Shown: in pieces, positions 10,046 to 21,406 of the stretch
Numbering within the stretch: position 1 is the stretch's first letter
Layout: each line of letters opens with the position of its first letter
Source: Parietaria judaica
Lineage: Eukaryota; Streptophyta; Magnoliopsida; Rosales; Urticaceae
Direction of reading: 5' to 3'
NCBI GenBank assembly: GCA_954871525.1
Contig: OX940863.1
Location: 22,456,001-22,520,000 of the forward strand
DNA length: 64,000 nt
Translations under genes and position numbers: made by a program
The notes under the pieces: model-generated
The model's input: only the letters and a program-made list of their open reading frames with translations
Told to the model about the DNA's origin: nothing
The model's database searches: none

Positions 10046-11780
10046 TGGATTAAACATGTTAAACTTATATGTATTGCCGACGGCCGGCCAAGCTAACCAT
10101 GTTGCAGCAGCTTGCCACGCGAGGAGCAGTTTTTTTTTTTTTTTTGAAAATGAAGAGAAGAGAGACTGAGCCCGCTCGCAGTAAGATCTTCGCGACATTT
10201 TGAAATCCGTTACTTGTAAATTTTTTATTAATGATCAAAATAACGACGTTTTAACTCATCAAGTTAACGATTAAAGGTATAGAAAACATTCTGATTTTCA
10301 ACAATATATTAGATGTCTTCTTACGTAGCACTAAACACGTGCATGGTTCGAATTCGATGTCTTAGTGCTTGACCTTAAACTTGCATTTGTTTTTATTTTT
10401 TACATTTACATATAAATATGCATGTAATAATAAATTCACAAGTAATTCCTATTGGCTTGCTTACGCGATGCCAAAACTTGGCCAGTCCGATTGTTTATTT
10501 TTATTTTTCTAATTTAAGACAAAAGGTGTCATGTAATTTTCTTACAATTTATTTTTATATTATAATTTAAGACAAAAGACAGTTTGGATAATGAACAATG
10601 AAAAATTATATTTGAGTTTACAAATTTTGAGAGCTAATCGACGATTTTAGAGACAATGTAGATAGTAGTAAATTTGTAAAAGGGTTATATAAAAGTATCT
10701 AAGTTGTTCGAAAATAGGGTGGCATAAAGCCAACTTAAAAATTATGACAAAAGTATCTAAGTTCATCTTTTTTGATGAATCAGTAGACCTCATCCATTTT
10801 TTTGTTACTTTTTTTTAATTATTTCCACCAATGATGATGCCAACAACGCAAATCGTAATGCTATTGAGGAGATAAACTGGAATTCGAGAGAGAAAGTGAG
10901 AAGAGAAATAAGAATTTGCGTAATTAATATTAAAAAAAATTGTGGTTACATACAAGTTTATTTTGATATTCGTGGATTTGATTGTTTGAATTTATTTTGA
11001 TTTGCTTTGATGTCATCACTAACGGAAATAGTAAAAAAACTAACAAAAAAATAGATGAGATCTACCGATTCACCAAAAAAGCTAAACTTGGATAATTGTG
11101 CCACAATTTTTTTAAGTTGGCTCGATGCCGCCCTATTACCGAACAACTTGGGTATTTTCACAAGTTAAGGACATAAAAACAATGATGTAGAAAGAAAAAA
11201 AAACAGAATACTATTCTTTTCGAGATAAAATCCAAAATTCTAAATTAAAAAAAAATAGAGCGAGAACATCTAGTATTGTAATCCGGATTTTAACCGGATT
11301 CTTATTTAGTATAATAATATTTAAAATATAAATATGATTTCCTCATTAAAAACGAAAAAAAGATATAACAGTAATTTCCTATTATGGAAAAATCGGAGAC
11401 CGGATTTCTGGATCCGGAAAAAGTTCCGATTTTGAATTTTTCCAAATATAGACTCATAACCCGGATTTATGCCCATATTTAGAGGATATGTCCTGCTTAG
11501 TAAATCGAGCTCTTTAAGATAGAGGCGAACAAACGGGTATTCGGTGCAGTATTTAACAAACAATAGACCAGGTATCATAATTTGATATTTTTATAATAAA
11601 AACCGAATACCATATTTTAACATTTCCCGTATAATCGGTATTGGATTTCGGCGGAATAAGTTGAATAGGTTTTCGGCTAAAAAATTGGCTACCGGTCAGA
11701 GCGTAGCACCGAACCTTGTCAACGTGGAGCAGAGGAAAAGACGAGTGAGCGATTGAAGAACACTGAACCCAAGAGGGTCT
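10046..11780. other. AT-rich DNA upstream of the PPR gene
   Basis: No gene recognised. It includes a poly-T tract near 10130-10145 and a region of short inverted segments around 10690-11160 (phrases such as AAGTTGTTCGAAAATAGGG and the reverse-complement-like CCCTATTACCGAACAACTT), suggesting an old inverted-repeat insertion. The last few hundred bases presumably hold the PPR promoter. Confidence 0.45.
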
Positions 11781-11785
11781 CAACA

Positions 11786-11836
11786 ATGGCGACCAAGACG
11801 GGCTTTTGGGTCGAGCGAGAAACCGAGGAAGACTAA
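11786..11836 (+). other. Possible upstream ORF of the PPR transcript
   Basis: A 16-codon ATG-initiated frame in good context (ACAATGGCG) ends 45 bp before the proposed PPR start codon. If transcription starts upstream, this ATG would be met first and could reduce translation of the main frame. The +1 frame over the same DNA stays open to 11903 and looks protein-like (about 38 codons, with ALHEAILFDEM), so this could instead be a relic exon of another gene. Confidence 0.35.
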
Positions 11837-11880
11837 GAAGAACGTTAATCAGAGAGCTCTACACGAAGCGATATTGTTCG

Positions 11881-14593
11881 ATGAAATGCTCGTACTATTG
11901 CAGGTTGAAACTTTCTCATCGATAAAGATTACTTATTTATATAATGTGATTGAGAATCGAGCGTTTTATATCATTTGTTCAGGCTATCTTTATCTTCCTT
12001 GTCGAAACAACGCCGTTTCTCGACTCTGTTCACACCAAACGCACAAGCAACGAACACTGAAAGCCGTTTCAAAAAGACGTTTTCGCGGGTTTTTCAACAA
12101 TGCTCCGACGCGTTCGCTCTGCGGCCGGGAATGCAAGCTCATTCGAGGATGATTGTTTCCGGGTTCGAACCGACGGTCTTCGTTGCCAATTGTTTGATTC
12201 AATTGTACGTGAAATGTCGCCATTTGGATTACGCGAAGAGGGTGTTCGACGAAATGCCCGAACGGGACACCGTGTCGTGGAACACCTTGATTTTCGGGTA
12301 CATCGGTTTAGGGAGAACGGAGATTGCGCGGTCGTTCTTCGACGCGATGCCGAGGAGGGACGTGGTCTCGTGGAACTCGATGATCTCGGGGTATTTGCAG
12401 AGCGGAGAGCATTGGAAATCGATCGGTATATGTCTGCAAATGAAAAGTTCCGATGTGGAATTCGACGCCACGACTTTGGCTCTCGTTCTGAAAGCGTGTT
12501 CGGTGGTGGAGGATTTTGGTTTGGGGATTCAAATCCATGGCGTGTCGGTTAGAACGGGCTATGTCGTCGATGTGGTGACTGGAAGTTCCTTGTTGGACAT
12601 GTACGCCAAGTGTAAGAGGCTGAAACGTGCTCTTCAAGTCTTCGACGAAATGCCAGAGAAGAATGTCGTATCATGGAGCGCCGTAATCGCGGGTTGTGTT
12701 CAGAACGAGAGGTTCGTCGAGGGATTGATAGTGTTCGTAAAAATGCAGAGGGAAAGCGTTGGAGTGAGCCAGTCTTGCTACGCAAGTCTTCTCAAGTCAT
12801 GTGCGGGATTTTCCGCCTTTAGGTGTGGGACACAATTGCACGGGCACGCGATAAAGACCTTGTATGGTTCCGATGTCTTAGTCGGAACCGCTACTTTGGA
12901 CATGTACGCAAAATGCAGAAGAATGGACGAAGCTCGGAAGCAATTCGAATCAATGCCGAATCACGGCTTGCAATCTTACAATGCCATTATCACCGGATAT
13001 ATTCGGAGTCTCCAAGGGCATGAAGCCTTACACTTGTTTCAATCGCTGCTAAAATCTGGACTCGGCTTTAATGATATATCTTTATCCGGCGCACTCGTTG
13101 CGTGTGCCTTGGTTAAAGCGCATTTACTCGGAGTTCAACTACACGGGTTATCAGTGAAAAGCCAATTAAGATCGAATACATGTGTTTCAAATGCAATCTT
13201 GGACATGTACGGAAAATGCGGTTATTTAGCCGAAGCTTCTGTTCTATTTGACGAGATCGGAAAGAGAGATACGGTATCTTGGAACGCAATCATCGCAGCT
13301 AATGAACAGAACAATAAAGGGCATGAAACACTTCAGCATTTTTTATCCATGCTAGCTTCAAAGATGGAGCCCGATCAGTTCACTTATGGAAGCGTCTTGA
13401 AGGTCTGCGCCGCCGAGCAGACTTCAGATCACGGGATGGAGATTCACGGTAGGATCATCAAGTGCGGATTGGGCTCCGACTCGTTCGTTGGAGGGGCTCT
13501 TGTCGACATGTATTCCAAGTGCACGATGGTTGAAGAAGCAGAGAAGATTCACATTAGAACTGAGGAACCGACGATGGTTTCTTGGAATGCAATCATCTCC
13601 GGGCTCTCGCTTCAGAATCGAAACGAGGATGCGCAGAGGTTTTTCTCCCGAATGCTGGAAACGGGCGTGGGACCCGATAATTTCACCTACGCGGCGGTTC
13701 TCGATACTTGCGCCGATCTCGCTACCATTGGGCTCGGGATGCAAATTCACGCCCAAGTCATCAAGCAACAGCTTCAATTGGACGCTTATGTTTCCAACAC
13801 TCTCGTCGACATGTACTCAAAGTGCGGAAATATGCAAGATTCTCGAAGAATGTTCGAGAAATCTCGTAACCGGGACCCAGTGGCATGGAACGCCATGATA
13901 TGTGGATATGCCCACCATGGCCAGGGAGAAGAAGCCATTAAAGTGTTCGAGGAAATGATCCGCGAGAACATCGAGCCAAACCAAGCGACCTTCGTTACCG
14001 TCCTACGAGCTTGCGCCCACATCGGGAATGTCGAAAAAGGGCTTCATTTCTTCAGCTTGATGCAGACCGAGTATGACTTGGCGCCACAATTGGATCACTA
14101 CTCGTGCATGGTTGACATTATTGGACGGTCAGGTCGGGTCAACGAAGCTATGAGGCTCATTCAAGAGATGCCCTTCGAAGCCGACGCGGTTGTGTGGAGA
14201 ACTATGCTTAGTATCTGCCATTTACACGGAGACGTAGAGCTGGCCGAAACGGCAGCCACAAATCTCCTGCGCCTGGACCCTCGAGACTCTTCCGGGTACG
14301 TTCTTATGTCGAACGTCTACGCGGATTCCGGAATGTGGGCTGAGATGTCGCTGATGAGAAAGGCAATGAGGTCTCAAAGGCTCAAGAAAGAGCCCGGGTG
14401 TAGCTGGATCGAGGTTAGAGACGAAGTACACGCGTTTCTCGTAGGCGACAAATCTCACCCAAAGCGAGAGGAGATATACGAGTGGCTTCATTTTCTGGTT
14501 GGTGAAATGAAATGGTTCGGGTATAGGCCGTACGATCATTTCGACGAGGAGATTGAAGAAGACGAGGCTGATGCTTTGATGGTAAACGCGTAA
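11881..14593 (+). CDS. MEF13: PLS-class E/E+ pentatricopeptide-repeat protein, MEF13-like
   Basis: Predicted organellar C-to-U RNA-editing factor of 877 residues. The long frame has no in-frame ATG before 12131, and an in-frame stop lies at 11951. A 23-nt exon 11881-11903 (start ATGAAATGC) joined to exon 2 at 11983 by a 79-nt GT-AG intron keeps the frame and restores a start, so I use it. The N terminus is rich in Ser/Arg/Leu, as expected of a mitochondrial presequence. Then comes a long series of PPR units with recurring phrases (VSWNAII, LVDMYSKCG, DMYAKC), in P-L-S order. Residues from about 725 are E and E+ motifs (MPFEADAVVWRTML, KKEPGCSWIEV, LVGDKSHP). There is no C-terminal DYW deaminase, so catalysis would need a DYW partner. 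From remembered family sequences the best match is Arabidopsis MEF13 (At3g02330), which edits mitochondrial mRNAs; orthology is inferred, not tested. The 3' flank has poly-T near 14683. Confidence 0.9.
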
Positions 14594-15741
14594 CCGCGCA
14601 ACGATTTTGATGTAAGTGGGGTTTGAGGATATAGTTTTCTCAATGTGTAATATTTTGGAATGTCTTTATAATCACGTAATGTTTTTTTTTTTTTTCAAAA
14701 CGCGAAGAAGAAGATGAACCGACTAGGGATATGAAGCCCCCGGAAGAGCATACTCGTATTGTGTATATGATGGATCTGATTTGTGAGCCAAACAAAACAA
14801 AATTCAATAGGCCGGGAATTCACCACACAGGTATATTCTCAAACTCTTTATAATTTACAACGTCAAAAAACGTGTTTCCTTCGATATCATGGCGAACACA
14901 AGATGTGCGAAATACCCAAAATAGCCTAAAGGCTGAAGACAAACAAGGGCATTTGTGCTTAGGATAAGTTACAATTTTGCCCTTCCTTGTGTTTTTAAGT
15001 AATTGTGGGTCTAACAGGTTCTTAGTTGAATTGGAATATGATTACTGATATGTGGGAATATTATTTTCTCCTTCAACAATTTTTTTTTATCGACATTTAT
15101 CCGTGATGTCATCAAGTGGTGAACTTGCTTCAAGCGAGTTGACTATTATTTAAGGGAAAATTACGGCAAAAATATCTAATTTTTGGTCAACGTGCCTCAT
15201 GTGTATTCAACCTTTAAAACTGGGGGCAAAAATACCCAACGTGCGTTGACCGTGACTTTTGCATGAAAACGTTAATTTTTCCGTTAACATCCGCCATGTG
15301 GCCGTTAACGGCAAAAATACCTAAACTTTTTTTTTTTTGAAAAAAATATATATATATTTTTTATTTTTTTTTAATTTATATTTTTTTTTCTTTACTTGAT
15401 TAGTTATAATTACTTGAATTCCAAATACATGGAATAACACAAAAGTTAGTCAAAACATCAATTGATTTCTTAATGTGCTTGTATAAGCTACATTTGTTGA
15501 TAAAAATCTTATTATTATAATAAATTTTAAACATAGCATTACACAAAAGTCGATCATGATATCAATTATCAATTTTATATTAATTTGCTTGGAGAAGCTA
15601 ATTTGCCGACTAAACCTAATCATGAATAAAACAATTACATAATTAATTTAAGGTTGACAGTCAAACTTTAAACAAAAACATAATCATATTGTTTTTGTTA
15701 CATTTGACTTTCTGAATATATAGTATGACATCTCAGACAAA
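14594..15741. other. PPR 3' flank and repeat-rich spacer
   Basis: The first ~100 bp are presumably the PPR 3' UTR. A one-sided repeat relic lies around 15155-15330. It has phrases such as GGCAAAAATACC and repeated TTAACGG/CCGTTAA motifs that resemble Mutator-like termini, but I could not find its other end. The rest is AT-rich with nothing recognised. Confidence 0.4.
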
Positions 15742-16125
15742 TATTATATAGAGAAATGGCTCTGTATAGCCAAATTGAAACGTTTGATTAGCCAAATAGT
15801 CAATCTTTATTTTTTCTTTGCAAAATAGTCAAATTGATGAGGTGGCTTTTTATTAACAGATTTTATACCTATAATACCCTCTTAATTAACATATTTTTCG
15901 TTATAAATAAAAAAGGAAAAAATAATATTTTTGTTATTAATTTGGAAACATGTTTTATTTTCAGCGAGTTTTAAAGAATATATATTTGTTAGGAATATAT
16001 GCTATTGCGTCGCCTCCTGTGTTTGACTCTTCACTTTAAAACTCGATTGGAATCGCTTCTCTCTTCTCTTCCTTTTCATTTCATTCTTTCTGCAAATCGT
16101 AGAGAGAGAAAGAAGAGAGAGAGCC

Positions 16126-16338
16126 ATGGAGAAGCAGCCCAAAACGAAGATCGTGCGCACTCTGGGACCGGCGTCGAGGTCGGTCCCCATGGCGGAAAAG
16201 CTCCTCCGAGCCGGCATGAACGTCGCTCGCTTCAACTTCTCCCACGGATCCCACGACTACCACCAGGAAACCCTAAACAACCTCAAGCAGGCCATGGAGA
16301 GCACCTGAATCCTTTGCGCCGTCATGCTCGACACCAAG
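16126..16338 (+). pseudogene. Captured pyruvate kinase first exon, with a nonsense codon
   Basis: The frame from ATG 16126 matches the N terminus of plant cytosolic pyruvate kinase (KTKIVRTLGPASRSV, AGMNVARFNFSHGSH). Pyruvate kinase converts phosphoenolpyruvate and ADP to pyruvate and ATP. After 60 codons a TGA (16306-16308) replaces what is a Gly codon in the family as I remember it. The family sequence resumes in frame beyond it (ILCAVMLDTK), then a GT donor at 16339-16340, where exon 1 of such genes commonly ends. About 150 bp of CT-rich leader before the ATG and some following intron-like DNA look co-captured. The active-site half of the enzyme is absent, so it cannot make a kinase. It could still be transcribed from the captured promoter/leader. 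Confidence 0.85.
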
Positions 16339-16521
16339 GTCTTCCTCCTTTTTCTCTCGATCCGCGATCGATTCATTTTAGATCAGTCTTTGACGATTCA
16401 GTCTCTGTTCTTTCCCTGAGATTTCTGCTCTGAAAGTTTTTAGTTTTCGCAGTAAGATTTCTCCATATCACAGTGAGATTCAGTCTTGCTTCCAATCGAT
16501 TATGCTTTTCGATTATCAGTT

Positions 16522-16795
16522 TTGTTATATATTAGATTGTATTAATGTGGTTAATTCACGTTTTTGTTAGTTATTAAGTTGTATTAATGTGGTTAATACA
16601 CGTTTTTGTTAGATATTATGTTGTATTAATGTGGTTAATTCACGTTTTTGTTAGATATTAGGTTGTTTTAATGTGGTTAATACACTCTTTGTTAGATATT
16701 AGGTTGTATTAATGTGGTTAATACATTTTTTGTTAGATATTAGGTTGTATTAATGTTTGATATTAGGTTGTATTAATATGGTTAATTCACTTTTA
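16522..16795. repeat. 42-bp tandem repeats, left arm of the Pack-MULE
   Basis: About six copies of a 42-bp unit (core GATATTAGGTTGTATTAATG followed by TGGTTAATACACG), the last partly rearranged. Reverse-complement copies (CACGTGTATTAACCAC, ATTAATACAACCTAATATC) fill about 18215-18530 in the right arm. Arrays of this kind inside terminal inverted repeats are known from fold-back Mutator-like elements. Confidence 0.85.
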
Positions 16796-16806
16796 TGTTA
16801 GATATA

Positions 16807-17108
16807 ATGAGAAGAACGAGATCAAGTGCGAAGAAGCAAACGGCTGCGGAACCGACAGCGGAAACGACAGCGACGGTAGTGGAAACGACGGCTAATTCGG
16901 GTCAAGAAATGTGTCTGTGGTCGAGCAGGAAGTGCAACCAAGCGAAGTGGTGACAAAGAAAAATCCGAATTCCACGATTTATACACAGAAGTTGAAGGAT
17001 AAAGTACTGATGCAAGTTGAAGGAGTCGATATTCGGGAAAAACGAAAGACCAAACTTGGACCATCAATGAGGCTACCTTACACGCAGGAAAAAGAAAGCC
17101 AAAAATGA
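16807..17108 (+). pseudogene. Coding-like fragment inside the Pack-MULE, frame broken
   Basis: A frame opening MRRTRSSAKKQTAAEPTAE runs 16807-16953. The adjacent frame carries the sequence on from about 16905 to 17108 (including QKLKDKVLMQVEGVDIREK and RKTKLGPSMRLPY), so one frameshift near 16905 probably separates two halves of one former frame. The first ~65 bp recur inverted near 18140-18205. The basic, low-complexity text ending in KLGPSxRxPY resembles what I recall from Ulp1-type protease ORFs carried by some Mutator-like elements, but the protease domain itself is absent. Identity is uncertain. Confidence 0.4.
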
Positions 17109-18214
17109 TGATAACAACAACGAAGATGTGGTATCAAGCCATCCTTCGTTCGACCTCGGAATTTGATTAGCGTTTTGCCATTTGAGTACATTTATATTTG
17201 TTTTAAGTTATTTAGTATGACATTAAGTTATTTACTTTGACGATGCTAATTTAAGAACGGTTTATGTTATTGTTGTTATGTTATTTTTTCCGAAACGATT
17301 ATATAAGTTTTTTAGGTTATTATTATTGTTTTTTCCGAAACGTCATTGAAATATAAACTCGCATCTCCAACGTTAATACGATGTTAACATCATAATTAAC
17401 TTGTATCTCCGACGTTAATACGATGTTAATACAATGTTAACATCATAATTAACTTGTATATCCGACGTTAATACAATGTTATAAGCTCTGTATTAGCTTA
17501 TAATATGTTTATGTTTTAATAATGTTGATGAATAATATGCCGTTAATTCGTTATTAAGAACATAATTCACAACGTGAATATGTGGTGGAAATGTCAATTG
17601 AACTCCGTGCTTAATACAAGACCAGAACTAACAACATCAATCAGAAAATAATTGACGGGCTAAGCTCAATTAGAGTGATGTACTCCATAAATTCAATATT
17701 CAATTACAGTGATCTTAACATTAATCGGTTGAAAGGTAATGGTCTATACCTTAAGTTTTGAAAATATTAAAGTGACGATGATAATTAGAAACTCACGATC
17801 TAGCAATTAGAGTAGTTCATTTATCGTTTGCACACATGCATCTATAACACTTTTCATGTAAATATGAGATAATCTAAAGTAACCGGAATTAACTACGTTA
17901 ATATGAAATAACTTGACGTGAATTGTTTATCGTAAGAAGTACATAAATGTTTTAACAAATAAGAAAAAAATTACACACATTCATAACCAAAACATTCCAC
18001 AAAGTAACTAGGCTAGACAAGTCCTCTTATTGTGACTCGCCTTTCCATAATTCCCACAGCGATTGTGGTATGGATGATGCATCTCATCTTTTGAACGAAA
18101 TCAATCAAATTTTGCGTGGGAATCAATCAAATTTCAGCTCTTGGTTTCGCTGCAGTTTCCGTAGCAGTTTGCTTCTTTGCACTTGATCTTGTCCTCCTCA
18201 TTATATCTAACATA

Positions 18215-18530
18215 AAAGTGAATCAACCATATTAATACAACCTAAAATTTAACATTAATACAACCTAATATCTAACTTACGTGTATTAACTATATTCATA
18301 CAACCAATATAACCTAAAATCTAACGGGCATATAACCTAATATCTAACTTACGTGTATTAACCACGTTAATACAACATAATATTTAACTCTCACATGTAT
18401 TAACCACATTAATACATTATTATAATTTACAACGTGTATTAACCACATTAATACATCATAAAATTTAACTCCCACATGTATTATCCACATTAATACAACA
18501 TTATAATTTAACAACGTCGTTTTTTAACCA
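18215..18530. repeat. Inverted 42-bp-type repeats, right arm of the Pack-MULE
   Basis: Several units of the left-arm array in reverse complement, more degenerate (CACATGTATTAACCACATTAATACA variants). They are followed at 18590-18960 by a second set of imperfect repeats built on TCGATTATCAA and AGGGTTAATATAGA, which have no counterpart in the left arm. Confidence 0.75.
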
Positions 18531-18979
18531 CACTAGTAAATCACAAACGATTTATAACAACACTAATCTGCATGTGAAATTGATTCATAACAACTGGGTT
18601 TATCTTCGAAATCCAAAATCAATATCAACAGGGCTTATTTTCGAAATAAAAAATCCATATTAACATGGTTTATATTCGATTATCAAAAGGTTTATATAGA
18701 TTAACACTCGAAATCCAAAATCCATCCAAATCCAGAATCAAAGGCACGAACAATGAAATTGATTATCAACATGGTTAATATAGACCTAATCGAACAATGA
18801 AATCGATTACCAACAGGGTTAATATAGATAATAATCGATTATCAAACAGGGTTAATATAGACCTAATCGAACAATGAAATCAATTATCAACAGGGCTAAT
18901 ATAGATTAATAATCAATTATCAAAGGCACGAACAATGAAATTGATTATTAACAGGGCTAATGGAATCGATCCATCCAAA

Positions 18980-19190
18980 TCCATAATCAATACCGTTGTC
19001 GAGGAGATTGCTCAAGGTCTTCAAGGCGAGGAGATTGCTTGATGCCCTAGTTGTCGAGGAGAATTAATGTCGTCGACTGGTTCCGTTGTCGCCCATCGTG
19101 GTGAAGCAGCTCGCGCACGTCCGTCGTGGTAAGAGAGGAGCTCGTCGACTATGAGAGAGACGAAAGACCTAGTCGACCTAAAAGAGAGAA
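18980..19190. other. GC-richer patch in the Pack-MULE right arm, possible second captured fragment
   Basis: Base composition jumps within the AT-rich element, with repeated GTCGAGGAGA and GTCGTCGACT-like phrases. It has no counterpart in the left arm, so it may be a second acquired host segment. I cannot identify a protein in either strand. Confidence 0.3.
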
Positions 19191-19470
19191 AGATTCAAAT
19201 ATTGATTCAAATATTAATAAAATCACAATTATAAAGATTCAACTTTCCTAAAAAAAAAGCTTAAAACGATTTTTCTTTTCATTCAATTAATATTCAGATT
19301 TTATTTAATTTATTTAGTTATAAGGGTACTAAGGTAATTTGTGATTTATTAACATGGTTGGTTGGCTATTTTGAAATTTTAACAAAAGGATGGCTATTTT
19401 GCAAAATAGATTTTCAAATTTGGCTATTTAGCTAGAGTACCCTATTATATAATATGTATATATATATATA

Positions 19471-20461
19471 GGGTAAACTGCGGCTAATGTACCCAATGTT
19501 TGATCTTCTGCGGATTATGTACCCAATGTTTATTTTTGGCGGCTAATGTACCCAATGTTTGATCCGTTAGATATTTTCGTGTTTTCCGTCAGTTGACCGT
19601 TAGAGATGATTCCTCCTCTATAGGTACACTTTTCATATTTTTGACATAACTCACTCATTTTTACTCCAAATTTTATGCACGACCTATGGTTGGAAAGTTA
19701 AGAGATAGATCTACAACTTTGGTGTTTTAAGTTTTGTAAAATAAGTTTTAGAAAAATATGAAATTTTAATTACAACGTAAAACTGGACATTAGTTTAATG
19801 CAAAATATTTGTTTAGAGTAAATTTTTAATGTACTTAATGACTTTTTATGATGAAACGTAAAACTAAAAAGTTGTAGATAAATGTTTATCTTTCCAACGG
19901 GTGTTTATTTATAAATTTTGGACAAAAAATGTGTGAGTTATGCCAAAAATATGAAAGATGTGATGTAAAATAATCTTTCCTATTTTTGGCATAACTCACT
20001 CATTTTGTGTCCAAAATTTATAAATATACACCCGTTGGAAAGATAAATAATTTATCTACAACTTTTTAGTTTTACGTTTCATCATAAAAAGTCATTAAGT
20101 ATATTAAAATTTGCTCTAAACAAATATTTTGCATTAAACTAATGTCCAGTTTTACGTTGTAATTAAAATTTCATATTTTTCTAAAACTTATTTTACAAAA
20201 CTTAAAATTCCAAAGTTGTAGATATATCTTTTATCTTTCCAACCATAGGTCGTGCATAAAATTTGGACAAAAAATGAGCGAGTTATGTCAAAAATACGAA
20301 AAGTGTACCTATAGAGGAGGAATCATCTCTAACGGTCAACTGACGGAAAACACGAAAATATCTAACGGATCAAACATTGGGTACATTAGCCGCCGAAAAT
20401 AAACATTGTGTACATAATCCGCAGAAGATCAAACATTGGGTACATTAGCCGCAGTTTACCC
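19471..20461. mobile_element. Near-palindromic fold-back element A, 991 bp
   Basis: Begins GGGTAAACTGCGGCTAATGT and ends in its reverse complement ACATTAGCCGCAGTTTACCC. The two arms (about 490 bp each) are inverted copies with few mismatches, meeting at a short loop near 19950-19975 (ATGTGATGTAAAATAAT). Near each end the phrase ATGTACCCAATGTTT recurs about three times. Flanks are ATATATATA on both sides, compatible with a 9-bp duplication but uninformative in TA-rich DNA. No coding capacity. Transcribed, it would fold into a very long hairpin. Element B at 61707-62672 shares its termini. Confidence 0.85.
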
Positions 20462-20470
20462 ATATATATA

Positions 20471-20846
20471 TATATGTGAAACTCTTAGCACATATATTCT
20501 CAAGTTATGACCATCACTTATATTTTTATGTCTTTTTTTGGTCGGAACATACTTTGAAGTCTTATTTTGTCATCGGGGATACTTTTAGAGACGTTAATTA
20601 GCCGAGTTAATGTCTTCACATTGCATCAAATTCTAAGTATGAACCGAATTTACATCTTCACCATTACTATTTTCATTGGAAATTGACCGTTTTAGATCGA
20701 ATTAATACAATCAATTAATGTCTCCGTATTGAAGAAAAAAAATGACTTAAGAATATGTGCCGGTAAAAAAATATTATCATTACCAAAAAAGTATGTTACT
20801 TTATCATTAAATTCCGACTGTAAAGCTTTTTATAGTGACATATAAT
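20471..20846. other. AT-rich spacer between fold-back elements
   Basis: Nothing recognised. Confidence 0.45.
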
Positions 20847-20855
20847 TTGTCTATA

Positions 20856-21398
20856 GGGTTATTTTCGGTAAAAGTTCTAATACTTTCAAAAAATAGACCA
20901 GTAGGTTCTAATTCTTTTTTTTTTTCGGATAAAGTTCCAATTCTTCGGTTTTGTGTCCCTATTGGTACCTCCGTCAAAATTTTCGTCCTCCACCTCTATT
21001 CATGCCACGTCAAAATTTTGGTTTTGTATTCCAATTCTATTTTTTATCCGGACAAAGTTCCAATTCTCTTGTTTTGTCTCTTCATTTCACTTACGTGAAA
21101 ATTTCAAACCATGAATCATGCCGTTGTCGGGGCTTGAAAAAGCAATTGTGCTCCCGTTTAAGTTCATATCCCACTATTGTCTTTGATCGTCCAACTTTCT
21201 GATGGCTAATTTTCCCCAAAAATGAGGACAAAAATTTGTAACGGTGGCATGAGTAACGGTGGAGGATGAAAATTTTGACGGAGGTACCAATAAGGATACA
21301 AAACCAAAGAATTAAAACTTTGTCCGGGGAAAAAAAAAAGAATTGAAACTTATTGGTCCATTTTTAAAAAATATTAGAACTTTTGTCGGGATTAACCC
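20856..21398. mobile_element. Inverted-repeat element C, 543 bp
   Basis: Left end GGGTTATTTTCGGTAAAAGT pairs imperfectly with the right end (reverse complement GGGTTAATCCCGACAAAAGT). Arms of roughly 180 bp carry the shared phrase TTGGTACCTCCGTCAAAATT in opposite orientations. The flanks TTGTCTATA and TGGTATATA match at 7 of 9 bases, a degenerate Mutator-like duplication. The open frames seen here are by-products of the repeat. Confidence 0.65.
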
Positions 21399-21406
21399 TG
21401 GTATAT

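Larger units (their letters stand above)
15751..19442. mobile_element. Pack-MULE-like fold-back element, 3.7 kb
   Basis: Flanked by a perfect 9-bp duplication TATTATATA (15742-15750 and 19443-19451), the length typical of Mutator-like elements. The termini are inverted and imperfect: both carry TAGCCAAATT-type motifs about 20 bp in and several GCAAAATAG(T/C)CA motifs. Inverted homology extends inward. The 42-bp repeat array at 16522-16795 and adjoining coding-like sequence reappear in reverse complement at about 18140-18530. Inserted in the left arm is the 5' end of a pyruvate kinase gene (16126-16338), making this a gene-capturing element. No transposase is visible. A 477-bp relative is at 28955-29431. 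Confidence 0.85.

Noticed and set aside
16126..16308. Functional small pyruvate kinase-like gene
   Set aside because: Only exon 1 is present, cut by TGA and lacking the catalytic domain, and it is contained within a transposon bounded by a 9-bp duplication.
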